Assembly (NCBI GenBank): GCA_946998225.1
Contig: CAMPYH010000003.1
Coordinates: 62,001-126,000 of the forward strand
Source of the DNA: an uncultured Clostridiaceae bacterium
GTDB taxonomy: Bacteria; Bacillota; Clostridia; TANB77; CAG-508
Direction: 5' to 3'
Length of the DNA stretch: 64,000 nt
Below, piece after piece: positions 38,969 through 48,224 of the stretch (positions are counted from its first letter, which is position 1; the number at the start of each line of letters is the position of its first letter). The notes below the pieces were generated by a model, which saw only the letters and a program-made list of their open reading frames with translations, ran no database searches and was not told the origin of the DNA. A program made the position numbers and the translations under genes.

Positions 38969-38997
38969 ATTATATATTCTTTAGGTAAAATGAGCAA
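38969..38997 (-). promoter_or_regulatory. promoter of the femX-tsaE-suf-tsaB operon
   Basis: Minus strand TTGCTC (38992-38997), 17-bp spacer, perfect TATAAT (38969-38974), then AAAGG 7 nt before the femX-like ATG. The untranslated leader would be very short (~10 nt). Confidence 0.6.
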
Positions 38998-39027
38998 GAA
39001 AAAAACCACTAGCTATGCTAGCAGTTT
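38995..39027 (-). terminator. terminator after tdk
   Basis: An 11-bp stem with two wobble pairs (39003-39013 with 39017-39027), 3-nt loop, then a U-run on the minus strand, 2 nt beyond the tdk stop. It overlaps the -35 box of the next operon. Confidence 0.75.
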
Positions 39028-39029
39028 CT

Positions 39030-39602
39030 TTAATCTTCTTTGTTTTTAAGTTGGTAAAAACATTTACCACACACTGATTCGTATTCTACACTTTTTTTAT
39101 TGTCTATTTCCACTTGTGTTCCTTCAAAAGTTATTTTTCCATTAACTTTTCTAATATTAAGTACTGCTTTTTTACCACATCTACAAATTGTTTTAAGTTC
39201 TTCTATAGAGTGAGCAAGCTCTAAAAGTCTTGTACTTCCTTCAAAACCTTGTGCTCTAAAGTCTGTTCTTAATCCGTAACATATTACTGGTATGTTTTTT
39301 AAAACAGCTATTTTAAAAAGATCATCTACCTGCTCTTTTTCTAAAAATTGTGCTTCATCAACAATAATACAAGATATATTAGAATAATCTAAATCAAATA
39401 GATGTTCACCTCTTTGAATAAGTTTATCTACTTTTCTTTTAACTCCAATTCTTGAGACTATATATTCGTCTCCTTTAGAATCTACAACAGGTTTTAAAAT
39501 TTTTACCTTCATACCTCTTTCTTCATAATTAAATGCCACTTGTATAAGTGATGTAGTTTTTCCAGAATTCATTGCACCATATCTAAAGTATAGTTTACTC
39601 AT
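39030..39602 (-). CDS. tdk: thymidine kinase
   Basis: 190 aa type II thymidine kinase. Walker A GAMNSGKTTSL, DEAQFL Walker B, lasso region, and zinc cysteines in CRCGKK and ESVCGKCFY. It phosphorylates thymidine for salvage dTTP synthesis. Between two terminators, so monocistronic. Confidence 0.97.
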   Translation of the reverse strand: MSKLYFRYGAMNSGKTTSLIQVAFNYEERGMKVKILKPVVDSKGDEYIVSRIGVKRKVDKLIQRGEHLFDLDYSNISCIIVDEAQFLEKEQVDDLFKIAVLKNIPVICYGLRTDFRAQGFEGSTRLLELAHSIEELKTICRCGKKAVLNIRKVNGKITFEGTQVEIDNKKSVEYESVCGKCFYQLKNKED

Positions 39603-39705
39603 TTTTTACCTCCTTAACTTCAAAATTTCTCAGTTAAATATTTCTCTATACATTTTCTTAATTATGTCAAAAGAGCATTTCATAGTCAAGGAGCTAATTA
39701 ATGTA

Positions 39706-39737
39706 AAAAGCAAAAAGGAATATTCCTTTTTGCTTTT
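39706..39737. terminator. terminator after thrS
   Basis: A perfect 32-bp palindrome (16 bp each side of the axis at 39721/39722), with A-runs on one side and T-runs on the other. It ends the thrS transcript before tdk. Confidence 0.75.
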
Positions 39738-39805
39738 ATCTTTTTAATTATTCTTTTATTTTTATTATTCTTTTTTACTTATTTTTTATTATTTAATTTG
39801 TTATT

Positions 39806-41569
39806 TTATTTTTCAAACTTACTAGATAAACTATATGTTTCAATTTCTTCTTTAATAACTTTTATGAAATCTTCTAGTTTATATTTTCCTAAGTCTCCTA
39901 GATCTCTAGATCTTACACTTATTTCTTTGTTTTCTTCTTCTGTTTTACCAATTATTAACATATATGGTATTTTTTGAAGTTGTGCTTCTCTAATTTTATA
40001 TCCTAGTTTTTCATCACGTATATCTATTGTTGTTCTAATACCTGCTGTTTTAAATTCTTTTTCTAACTTTTTAACATATTCTTTTTGATCTTCACCAACA
40101 GCTATTATGCTTACTTGGTTTGGTGCAATCCATGTTGGAAATGCTCCAGCAAATTGTTCAATTATTTGTGCTAAGAATCTTTCTAAGCTTCCAAGTATTG
40201 CACGGTGTATCATTACTGGTCTATGTTTTTCTCCATCTTCACCGATATATACTATATCAAAGTTTTCAGGCATTTGAAAATCTAATTGTATTGTTCCACA
40301 TTGCCATGGTCTTCCTAATGCATCTATTAAGTGTAGATCTATCTTAGGACCATAAAATGCTCCATCACCTTCATTTATTTCGTATTCTATTCCTTTATTG
40401 TCTAAAGCATTTTTAAGTGCATTTGTTGAAACTTCCCAGTCCTCATCTGATCCCATTGAATCATCTGGTCTTGTTGAAAGTTCAACAGAGTAATCGAAAC
40501 CAAAAGTTGAATAAGTTTTTTCAACAATTTCAAGTATTTGGTCAATTTCTTCTTCAACTTGTTCTCTTGTACAAATTACATGAGCATCATCTTGAGTAAA
40601 TGCACTAACTCTTAATAGTCCATTTAATTCTCCAGATTTTTCATATCTATGTACTTTACCAAATTCAGAAAGTCTTACTGGAAGTTCTCTATATGACCAT
40701 TGTTTAGTATTATATACTAAAAGTCCTCCAGGACAGTTCATAGGTTTTACTGCATATGCTTTACCTTCTATTTCTGTTGTAAACATATTTTCTCTATAAT
40801 GATCCCAGTGTCCTGATCTATGCCATAATTCTTGATTAAGCATAATTGGTGTTTCAATTTCTTCATATCCATATTCATCAAGTAATTTTCTTAAAAATCC
40901 AAATAAAGCGTTTTTAATTTTCATTCCATTTGGAAGATAGAATGGAAAACCTGGACCTTCTGGTAAAAGTTCAAATATTCTAAGTTCTTTACCTAGTTTT
41001 CTGTGATCTCTCTTTTTAGCTTCTTCAAGCATTAAAAGATGTTCATCAAGCATACTCTTTTTAGGGAAAGATATTCCATAGATTCTTTGCATTACATCTC
41101 TATTTTCATCACCTCTCCAATATGCTGCAGATGTTGTAGTTAATTTAAATGCTTTAATATATTCTACATTAGAAATATGTGGACCTTTACACATGTCCAT
41201 AAAATCTCCTTGTTTGTATACAGAGATTTTATCTCCTTCTATGTCTTTTAATAGCTCTAATTTAAATATTTCTCCATTTTTATTTAAATATTCCTCAAGT
41301 TCTTCTCTTGGAATTTCCATATGAACAACATCTAGTTTTTCTTTAATTATATTTCCCATTTCATTTTCAATATTTTTAATATCTTCTTCGTTAAATGGTC
41401 TATCTACTTTAAAATCGTAATAGAAACCTGTTTTAATTGCAGGACCTATTCCTAGTTTTGCATCTGGAAAAAGTCTTTTTACAGCTTGTGCTAGAACATG
41501 TGAACTAGTATGCCAAAAAGCCTCCTTAGATACTCTTTCTGTTTTTCCGTGTACTTTTATTTCAAACAT
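39806..41569 (-). CDS. thrS: threonyl-tRNA synthetase without N-terminal TGS domain
   Basis: 587 aa class II synthetase. Editing domain (HTSSHVLAQAVKRLFPDAKLG, with the HxxxH and CKGPHI zinc-like site), catalytic core (KPMNCPGG, VSAFTQDDAHVICT, RPVMIHRAILGS) and a C-terminal anticodon-binding domain. Most bacterial ThrRS are ~640 aa and start with a TGS domain; here the protein starts at the editing domain linker. Follows a small acidic ORF by 12 bp with RBS AAGGA. No T-box signature is visible upstream. Confidence 0.95.
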   Translation of the reverse strand: MFEIKVHGKTERVSKEAFWHTSSHVLAQAVKRLFPDAKLGIGPAIKTGFYYDFKVDRPFNEEDIKNIENEMGNIIKEKLDVVHMEIPREELEEYLNKNGEIFKLELLKDIEGDKISVYKQGDFMDMCKGPHISNVEYIKAFKLTTTSAAYWRGDENRDVMQRIYGISFPKKSMLDEHLLMLEEAKKRDHRKLGKELRIFELLPEGPGFPFYLPNGMKIKNALFGFLRKLLDEYGYEEIETPIMLNQELWHRSGHWDHYRENMFTTEIEGKAYAVKPMNCPGGLLVYNTKQWSYRELPVRLSEFGKVHRYEKSGELNGLLRVSAFTQDDAHVICTREQVEEEIDQILEIVEKTYSTFGFDYSVELSTRPDDSMGSDEDWEVSTNALKNALDNKGIEYEINEGDGAFYGPKIDLHLIDALGRPWQCGTIQLDFQMPENFDIVYIGEDGEKHRPVMIHRAILGSLERFLAQIIEQFAGAFPTWIAPNQVSIIAVGEDQKEYVKKLEKEFKTAGIRTTIDIRDEKLGYKIREAQLQKIPYMLIIGKTEEENKEISVRSRDLGDLGKYKLEDFIKVIKEEIETYSLSSKFEK

Positions 41570-41581
41570 TTTTCCTTCTTT

Positions 41582-41848
41582 CTATTCCTCAGCTACATAT
41601 TCTTTAATTAAGTTTACAGCTTCATCTATTAATTCTTCTAATTCTTGCTCATCTGCTTCTCCAGAATTAATATAAAATTCATAATCTGAATACCATTCTT
41701 TTAATTCATCTAAAAGTTCATCTTCTACATCTTCAAAGTTTTCAGATAGTATTATATTAAAATATATATGCTCTGGTATAGCATTATATGGCAAATTTTC
41801 GATTTCTTCTAATTCACTTATTAATATTTCTTTTAATTCTTCTGTCAT
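41582..41848 (-). CDS. small acidic protein upstream of thrS, unknown
   Basis: 88 aa, very acidic (Glu/Asp-rich), probably helical, with no recognisable motif. The start at ATG 41848 has a near-perfect GGAGG 5 nt upstream; an in-frame ATG at 41860 lacks an RBS. Tight spacing to thrS (12 bp) indicates co-expression. The well-formed RBS and the operon position argue that it is real. Confidence 0.65.
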   Translation of the reverse strand: MTEELKEILISELEEIENLPYNAIPEHIYFNIILSENFEDVEDELLDELKEWYSDYEFYINSGEADEQELEELIDEAVNLIKEYVAEE

Positions 41849-42011
41849 TTTGACCTCCATTATATTTGTATCAACTTAATTATATATATTATTTTTGCTG
41901 TTTTGTCTACTATATGTTTTAAATTATATTTTGCTAAGGATTTTTATTTATTTTTTAATTATTTTTAATATTTTTTAATATGTTTTCTTAACTTTTTTAT
42001 GCTACCTTAAG

Positions 42012-42037
42012 AAAAAAAGCTACTTATTTAAAGTAGC
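42012..42037 (-). terminator. terminator after xerD
   Basis: A 7-bp perfect stem (42019-42025 with 42031-42037), 5-nt loop, and seven U residues on the minus strand, 5 nt after the xerD stop. Confidence 0.8.
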
Positions 42038-42042
42038 AATTT

Positions 42043-42927
42043 CTATGCTCTTGGATGAGCATGATTATATATTTCTTTAATCTCATTACTTACACAGTCA
42101 AGATAAACTCTTGTTGAAGCTATGTCAGTATGTCCAAGCATTGATTGAATAGCTTTAATGTCTGCACCATTTTCAAGTAAGTGAAGTGCAAAAGAATGTC
42201 TTAAAACATGTGGTGTAATTACCTTATCTATATTTGCCTCTTCAGTATATTTTTTAATTATCTTCCAAAGGCCTTGTCTTGTTAATCTTTCACCTGTTAA
42301 ATTTAAAAACAGTGCTTTTTCTTCATTTTTATCGTCAAGATAATTTCTAGCTTTATCTATATATGTTCTTAATGCTTCATTAGCAATTCTTCCAAGTGGA
42401 ATAATTCTTCTTGCTCCAGAATCTTCTGAACATATTACAAATGAGTTTTGAAGATCGATATCTTCTAGATTAATATTTATTATTTCACTAGCTCTCATTC
42501 CAGTTGCATATGCAAATTCAAGCATAGCTTTATCTCTAATACCTTTTAATTCATTTGTATTTGGCTGTTTTAATAGTTTTTCTATTTCTTCAGGAGTTAA
42601 AACTACTGGAAGTTTTTTCAAAACTTTTGGACCTACTACATCAACAGTTGGATCTATATTTACTTTATTGCTACTTAATAAAAATTTATAAAATGATCTT
42701 AAGGTCGCCAAGGTTCGTGTAGCCGATGAAGCTTTGTAACCTTCTTTTTTCATGCTTTTAATATATTTGTCTATATCTTCTTTAGAAACTTCTTCAACTT
42801 TCATTTTATTTTGTGCTAAATATTTCATATATTTTTTCAGATCTCTTTTATATGATGCTAAAGTGTTTTTAGACAATTGTTTATTAACTTTTAAATCCAC
42901 TATGTAGTCTTCTATATAATCTTCCAA
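42043..42927 (-). CDS. xerD: tyrosine recombinase XerD (chromosome dimer resolution)
   Basis: 294 aa, standard Xer length. SAM-like N-terminal core-binding domain, then the catalytic residues: Arg in ATGMRASEI, Lys beta-strand region, HVLRHSFALHL, GHTDIASTRVY with the Tyr nucleophile. Resolves chromosome dimers at dif together with FtsK. A single housekeeping-type copy outside any element; I call XerD over XerC on overall look only. Confidence 0.88.
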   Translation of the reverse strand: MEDYIEDYIVDLKVNKQLSKNTLASYKRDLKKYMKYLAQNKMKVEEVSKEDIDKYIKSMKKEGYKASSATRTLATLRSFYKFLLSSNKVNIDPTVDVVGPKVLKKLPVVLTPEEIEKLLKQPNTNELKGIRDKAMLEFAYATGMRASEIININLEDIDLQNSFVICSEDSGARRIIPLGRIANEALRTYIDKARNYLDDKNEEKALFLNLTGERLTRQGLWKIIKKYTEEANIDKVITPHVLRHSFALHLLENGADIKAIQSMLGHTDIASTRVYLDCVSNEIKEIYNHAHPRA

Positions 42928-42997
42928 GTTGTTCCTCCTTTCAATTATATTTACATAATACTTTCAGTATATATTAGAAATGTCTAATTGTAAAGTT

Positions 42998-44209
42998 TTA
43001 TAGCGAAATTTTGCCGTAAACTCCACCTCCGCCAGATTCAATTTTAATATTTTCATTTCTAAGATGTTCAATATCTTTAGCTATTTTTTTGCCAAATATT
43101 TTTTCTATTGTTTTTAAATCTGCATTATGTAAAACATTCATCTCTGTTCCGAATGTATCTAATAGCTTTTCAATTGTTTTTTTACCAAAACCTGGTAAAA
43201 ACTCAAGTGGTACTTGTTTAATATATTTTGGTCTATATTTTGGACTAATACTTTCTTCTTTATCTTTAATATCTAAAATTCTATCTAATACTCCATAAAC
43301 GATCTTTTTAGATCCACATTTTTTACATTTTCCATCTTCAATTTCAGATTTAGTATTACATCCATCACAATATGTTCTATGATATTTTCCAAGCTTTGAA
43401 TCCATACCATAATTTGCAATTATTCCTATTTCATCTTTGCTATCTTTCTTATCTACTTTAGTATGTTTCTTAATCGCATCAAAAAGGCCTTTAAAAGACA
43501 ATTCTTCTACATTAATCTTCATATATTCTCTTCCAATTTTTGGAAGTGAATGGGCATCAGAATTAGTTAAAAAAGCCATGTCCTCTAGTTCTGAGATATA
43601 GTCTGCTAAATATGTATCTGCAGAAAGACCAAGTTCTACAGCAAATATGTCTTTAAATCTTTCTTTAAATATTCTCTTTAAACTTTTTGTACAATTACCA
43701 TAATAACTTTTATGTGGTGTAAAAGCATGTGCAGGTATTAAGATTCCATTATTATCTTTAACAATCTTTGCTAGTTCATATCCAGAAATTCTTGCTCTTT
43801 GACTACTTAAATTTATATTTGTTATATATTCACTCATTGTTTTGGAAAAATTCACTATATCTTTAAGTTTTGGAAAATAGCAAAGATTATGTGCAGAACC
43901 TGTTTTTCCATTTTCATTTATCTCTGCTGTTTCAATTTCAGCTCCTAAAATTATGCATATTTTGTTATCATAGATAATTCCTCCATTTGGAAGTTCATAT
44001 GCTTTATCATTTTCTAAAAATTTATATATATCCTCTATAACTCTAGGTGAGGCACAGTCAATAATCCCTACAAAGTTTATTCCTTTTCTATATAGTGATT
44101 CATTTGCTATATTTTCAAAATTCAAATTTCTTGATGCAGTTATTTTAACCGGATTTCCTTTACTATCTCCTCCAATATGTACATGAAGGTCTACAAATAC
44201 TTCTTTCAT
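42998..44209 (-). CDS. endonuclease Q-like PHP nuclease
   Basis: 403 aa. PHP-domain residues VDLHVHIGG, GAEIE, PAHAFTPH and TNSDAHS are all present. A zinc-ribbon with four Cys (CDGCN...CKKC) and a helix-hairpin-helix (FLPGFGKKTIEKLL) follow. This is the domain order of EndoQ, which nicks DNA 5' to deaminated bases such as uracil and hypoxanthine. It probably acts in DNA repair. Upstream of xerD by ~70 bp on the same strand. Confidence 0.88.
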   Translation of the reverse strand: MKEVFVDLHVHIGGDSKGNPVKITASRNLNFENIANESLYRKGINFVGIIDCASPRVIEDIYKFLENDKAYELPNGGIIYDNKICIILGAEIETAEINENGKTGSAHNLCYFPKLKDIVNFSKTMSEYITNINLSSQRARISGYELAKIVKDNNGILIPAHAFTPHKSYYGNCTKSLKRIFKERFKDIFAVELGLSADTYLADYISELEDMAFLTNSDAHSLPKIGREYMKINVEELSFKGLFDAIKKHTKVDKKDSKDEIGIIANYGMDSKLGKYHRTYCDGCNTKSEIEDGKCKKCGSKKIVYGVLDRILDIKDKEESISPKYRPKYIKQVPLEFLPGFGKKTIEKLLDTFGTEMNVLHNADLKTIEKIFGKKIAKDIEHLRNENIKIESGGGGVYGKISL

Positions 44210-44246
44210 ATATTTCTTTCTTTTTTTATTTTTCTATCTTTATTTA

Positions 44247-44272
44247 AAAAAATTCTAGCTAAATAGCTAGAA
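44247..44272 (-). terminator. terminator after the SecG-like gene
   Basis: An 8-bp perfect stem (44253-44260 with 44265-44272), AT-rich loop and U-run on the minus strand. Confidence 0.75.
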
Positions 44273-44362
44273 CATTTTAGTTTAATTTAATTAAATTTAA
44301 AAATTAATTTTTATATAAATTATTTTAATAATTATATATTCTAGTTTCAGTATTAGTTTATA

Positions 44363-44593
44363 TTATAATACAAAATATAATCCTACTATATCTAAAACGA
44401 AAAGAATAAATAATATTTTCATAGACAAATCTAATTTGTCTTCTGTACTCATATTGCCATTACCATAGTAATTTTTTGTTCCCATTTCTACTGTTCCATC
44501 ATCTGCATCTTTGTTTATGATAAATGATAAAACTATAATCGCTGTAGATATCATGAAAAAGATTACTAGTAATATTATTTTTAATATTTCCAT
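44363..44593 (-). CDS. two-TM small membrane protein, possibly SecG
   Basis: 76 aa. TM1 (~4-26), a polar loop with Gly/Asn and a short NYYGNGN segment, and TM2 (~57-76). Size and hairpin topology match SecG, the auxiliary subunit of the SecYEG translocon, and SecG often has a Gly-rich loop like this. The loop motif is weak, so the call is tentative. Monocistronic, with a terminator downstream. Confidence 0.5.
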   Translation of the reverse strand: MEILKIILLVIFFMISTAIIVLSFIINKDADDGTVEMGTKNYYGNGNMSTEDKLDLSMKILFILFVLDIVGLYFVL

Positions 44594-44654
44594 TATTTCC
44601 TCTTTCTTTTATTGTATGCCTTTATTATACTAAAAAATATATTTTTTTCAAATT

Positions 44655-46004
44655 TTATATACTTCCTAATGCACCTTCTTTATTTTTTATATCTAAAAGT
44701 TTATGTATTTTTGTAGTTAAACTTTCTTTTGTATTCTTTTCTTCTTTTTCGTTATATATGTCTTTGTCTATATCGATTTTGTTTATTTTAAGATTTTCTT
44801 TTTCTAATTCTAGCGTTTCTTCACTTTCTTCTTTAAATATCTTTATTCCTTCTTTATACGTAGCTATTGTACTTTCTGCAATTTGTTCCCATGAATAATT
44901 ATTTAAAACTTCATTTTTACCATTTTTAGAAAGCCTACGTGCAAGGTCATTATCTTTTAATATTGCTAAAACAGAATCTGCTATAGAGTTACTATTTCCT
45001 GCATAAGATTTAAGTCCTGTAAGTCCATGTTTAACTATTTCATCAAGTCCGCCCACATCAGATACCACTGTTGGTATTCCCGCAAGCATTGACTCAAGTG
45101 CCACAATTCCAAAAGGCTCATATGTGCTTGGAAAAACTGCAAGATCAACATTTTTATACATTTTTTGAACATTATCTCCAGATAAATATCCTGTAAAATA
45201 TACCTTATGTGCTACACCTATTCTATATGCAAGATCCTTAAGTTCATCAAGCATGGGACCTTTCCCTGCAACTATTAATTTTGCATCATTATATTCTTTT
45301 AAAATTTTAGGCATTGCACATATTAAATGTTGTACACCTTTTTCATTTACCATTCTGCCCATTGTTAATATTATTTTTTCATTATCTTTTGCATAAGATC
45401 TTCTAAAATCTAGATCTTTATGGAAATTATCGAATTTATCTAAATCAATTCCATTTGGTATTACATCAATTTTATTAAAATCTGCATTGAATATCCTTGC
45501 TGATTCGGATTTCATAAAATTACTATTAACAATGATTTTTTGTGCTTCATATGTAAGCATCCATTCTATATCATTAATATATTTTTGTTCTTTAGTATGT
45601 ATACCACCATTTCTTCCATATTCTGTTGCATGTATTGTTGCAATAAGTGGTACATTAAATGATTGTTTTAATGTTTTTCCTGTAAATGCTGTAAGCCAAT
45701 CATGTGCGTGAATTACATCAAATTTTTCTTTTTGCATAAGTTTATTTGCACACTCTATCATTGAAAAATTTAATTGAAGTATCCAACTAGTAAAATCAAG
45801 TGAGTTAATATTTGTATTATCTACTCTATACACCTTAACACCACTTTTTTCTTCTTCAAAGTATGAACTATTACCTTCTCTATATGTAATTACACTTACT
45901 TCATGACCTTCAAAAGATAATTGTTTTGAAAGTTCATAAACAACTCTTGAAATACCACCTACTACCCTTGGTGGATATTCCCAAGAAAGCATTAAAATTT
46001 TCAT
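44655..46004 (-). CDS. GT4-type glycosyltransferase, glycogen synthase-like
   Basis: 449 aa GT-B fold. MLSWEYPPRVVGGISRVVYELS is typical of the bacterial/archaeal glycogen-synthase-like GT4 group; HAHDWLT, MVNEKGVQHLICA, GKGPMLDEL and the donor-binding STYEPFGIVALESMLAG complete it. Its C-terminal ~50 residues are a charged extension. With the debranching enzyme at 54405 it may serve glucan synthesis; a cell-envelope polysaccharide is the alternative. Confidence 0.82.
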   Translation of the reverse strand: MKILMLSWEYPPRVVGGISRVVYELSKQLSFEGHEVSVITYREGNSSYFEEEKSGVKVYRVDNTNINSLDFTSWILQLNFSMIECANKLMQKEKFDVIHAHDWLTAFTGKTLKQSFNVPLIATIHATEYGRNGGIHTKEQKYINDIEWMLTYEAQKIIVNSNFMKSESARIFNADFNKIDVIPNGIDLDKFDNFHKDLDFRRSYAKDNEKIILTMGRMVNEKGVQHLICAMPKILKEYNDAKLIVAGKGPMLDELKDLAYRIGVAHKVYFTGYLSGDNVQKMYKNVDLAVFPSTYEPFGIVALESMLAGIPTVVSDVGGLDEIVKHGLTGLKSYAGNSNSIADSVLAILKDNDLARRLSKNGKNEVLNNYSWEQIAESTIATYKEGIKIFKEESEETLELEKENLKINKIDIDKDIYNEKEEKNTKESLTTKIHKLLDIKNKEGALGSI

Positions 46005-46137
46005 ATTCCCTAAAACCCTTTATTTATTTGTCTTTGCATTTTTATATGTGCCTATCAATATAATAATACTAAAATAAAATACTAAAGTAAACAGAAAGAG
46101 ATATTTTTCTATAAGATATTTTATATTGAGACAAATA

Positions 46138-46168
46138 AAAAAGCTAAAACAAATTTGTCTAGCTTTTT
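46138..46168 (-). terminator. terminator after the 85-aa membrane protein gene
   Basis: A 9-bp outer stem (46138-46146 with 46160-46168) with further pairing inside (ACAAATTTGT) and a U-run on the minus strand. Confidence 0.7.
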
Positions 46169-46176
46169 ATTTTTTT

Positions 46177-46434
46177 TTATTTTTTATCTTCTTTATTAGG
46201 ATTTTCATGATTTACATTGTTCATATCTTCATGATGTTTTTTAGCTTCATCAATTTGTTTTTGTGTAACTACATTTCCTACATTTTGTGGTAAATATGAA
46301 AGTATTCCATTTGGTCCAAAAAGAGTATACCCTAATATACATAATATTATTATAAGTATAACAAGTGGAGCAAAAATATTTTTCTTTTTAAATTTCTTTA
46401 TATCTTTTTCATTTATATCTTCAAAATCTATCAT
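46177..46434 (-). CDS. single-TM small protein, unknown
   Basis: 85 aa. Charged N-terminus (~1-20), one TM helix (APLVILIIILCILGYTLFG, ~22-40), and a polar His/Asn/Lys-rich tail facing probably outside. No family is recognisable. Downstream of uppP by ~60 bp, followed by its own terminator. Confidence 0.55.
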   Translation of the reverse strand: MIDFEDINEKDIKKFKKKNIFAPLVILIIILCILGYTLFGPNGILSYLPQNVGNVVTQKQIDEAKKHHEDMNNVNHENPNKEDKK

Positions 46435-46496
46435 ATTAATTACCTTTTTTTATTTTTATTTCTCTTTTTTATTTAATCGTTTATCTACTTTTTCGT

Positions 46497-47318
46497 TTAA
46501 ATAAACTTACATATTCCCATAATAATTAAAGCTATACCAACTATTACTCTGTATATTGCAAAAACTTTATAATCTTTTGTCTCTAAGTATTTCATAAAAA
46601 ATCTTAATACTAAATATCCTGTTATAAAGCTTACTGTTACACCTATTATAAATGGAAGTGTAAATACAAATTCTTTAATCTTTAAAACTGTTGCTGCAAA
46701 AATAATTGGTGTTGCTAATAAAAATGAATATTTTGCTGCATCTTTTTTATTTATTTCTAGTGCTCTAGCTGTAGTTATTGTAGTACCTGATCTACTCATT
46801 CCTGGTATAAGTGCTATAACTTGTGAAAGGCCTACTAAGAATGAATCTTTAAAGCTCATATTATCTAATGTTTTTTTATTTGCTCTTTTTTTATCTACAA
46901 AGTATAAAAGTATACCCATAAATATTAAGCTAAATCCCATAACATAAGATATATATTTAGACTCTTTTAACACACTTCTTTTTTTGTCTATAAAATATGA
47001 TATTCCTGCAACTACCACTGTAGATGCTACTAAATACATAAATATTTTGCTTTTTTGCACTATACTTTTATCTATTTCTTTTTTATCTTTTGTTTTTATA
47101 CATACAAATGTTGCTTTAAGCATTTCTATCCAGTCCCAGAAAAACACTAATATAATTGCAAGAAGTGTTCCAAAATGAAGTGCTACTTCAAATGAATCTG
47201 GTATTTCTTTCCAATTAAATATCTTTGGTATAAATAATAAGTGTGCTGAACTAGATATTGGTAAAAATTCTGTTATTCCTTGTACTATTCCAAGTATTAT
47301 TGATTGTATTATTGTCAT
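46497..47318 (-). CDS. uppP: undecaprenyl-diphosphatase (BacA/UppP)
   Basis: 273 aa integral membrane protein. GIVQGITEFLPISSSAHLLF and PGMSRSGTTITTA are the two signature regions. It regenerates undecaprenyl phosphate for peptidoglycan synthesis and gives bacitracin tolerance. About eight TM helices. Follows dpaA. Confidence 0.96.
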   Translation of the reverse strand: MTIIQSIILGIVQGITEFLPISSSAHLLFIPKIFNWKEIPDSFEVALHFGTLLAIILVFFWDWIEMLKATFVCIKTKDKKEIDKSIVQKSKIFMYLVASTVVVAGISYFIDKKRSVLKESKYISYVMGFSLIFMGILLYFVDKKRANKKTLDNMSFKDSFLVGLSQVIALIPGMSRSGTTITTARALEINKKDAAKYSFLLATPIIFAATVLKIKEFVFTLPFIIGVTVSFITGYLVLRFFMKYLETKDYKVFAIYRVIVGIALIIMGICKFI

Positions 47319-47336
47319 TTTATTTCCTTTTCTTAT

Positions 47337-48215
47337 TTACTCATTAATTAAAATATCCATTATATCTTTAATTGCTTTTGCATAAGATATTGGTGCATTT
47401 TTTTGTGGCAATGATAATGCCCATACATTTTTTATTCCTTTTTCTCTTGCATATCTTACATCTAGCCCTCTTTTATCATCTGCTAGATCTAAAATAAATA
47501 CACCTTTTTTAACATTTTCAAGGATGTCTTTGTTCAATATTTCAAATGGTACTGTATTTATTATTACATCAAAATCTTTAATATTTTCTTTTAAATTATT
47601 TAAATGTAAACTTTTATATCCTAATGCATCAATCCACACTAGATCACTATTTTTTCTAGCTTCACAAACTACATCTGCATCAAGTGATGAAAATGTTTTA
47701 CAAAGCATTTTACCAAGTCTTCCAAATCCTAAAACCAATATCTTAGTATTTTTTATTGTAGTTTCTAATTCATTTCCTATTATTTGTACTGCTGCTTCAG
47801 ATGCAATTACTGCATTTGCAATTTTAACTTCATTATTTGCACTAATATTATGTACTATATTTTGGTTATCATATAGTTCTTTTAAAGTTTCATCAGATAA
47901 ATTTCCAGCAAAAATTGTTTTATTTTTTAAATATGGAAGGATTTGTTTTACTTCTAATGAAATATTGCTAAATGTAGATACTATTTGTTCTGAATCATTC
48001 TTAAAGGGCATTGCAAGAACGATTATATCTGAAAAGTTTATTGCTTCCTCTTCTGTTTTTGCAAACATTTTTTCCTTTATATTATCTTTTGCTTTTATTA
48101 AATCATATGCTCCCTCAAATGCATATGTTTTAATATTGTATTCTTCTAAAAACATATTTATTAAGTGAACTGTAATTAAGTCTCCACCTATAAAACTTAT
48201 ATTTTTCTTTCTCAT
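47337..48215 (-). CDS. dpaA: dipicolinate synthase subunit A
   Basis: 292 aa. N-terminal NAD-like domain (FIGGDLITVHLINMF), then the second Rossmann fold KILVLGFGRLGKMLCKTF. ALSLPQKNAPISYAKAI near the end is characteristic of DpaA/SpoVFA. It works with DpaB to make dipicolinic acid of spores. dpaB is not beside it here. Presence suggests a spore-forming ancestry, but the window has no other sporulation gene. Confidence 0.88.
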   Translation of the reverse strand: MRKKNISFIGGDLITVHLINMFLEEYNIKTYAFEGAYDLIKAKDNIKEKMFAKTEEEAINFSDIIVLAMPFKNDSEQIVSTFSNISLEVKQILPYLKNKTIFAGNLSDETLKELYDNQNIVHNISANNEVKIANAVIASEAAVQIIGNELETTIKNTKILVLGFGRLGKMLCKTFSSLDADVVCEARKNSDLVWIDALGYKSLHLNNLKENIKDFDVIINTVPFEILNKDILENVKKGVFILDLADDKRGLDVRYAREKGIKNVWALSLPQKNAPISYAKAIKDIMDILINE

Positions 48216-48224
48216 TTGTATTCC

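Noticed and set aside
41849..42040. T-box riboswitch before thrS
   Set aside because: No T-box sequence (AGGGTGGNACCGCG) or specifier arm is visible; the stretch is plain A+T-rich DNA with the xerD terminator.
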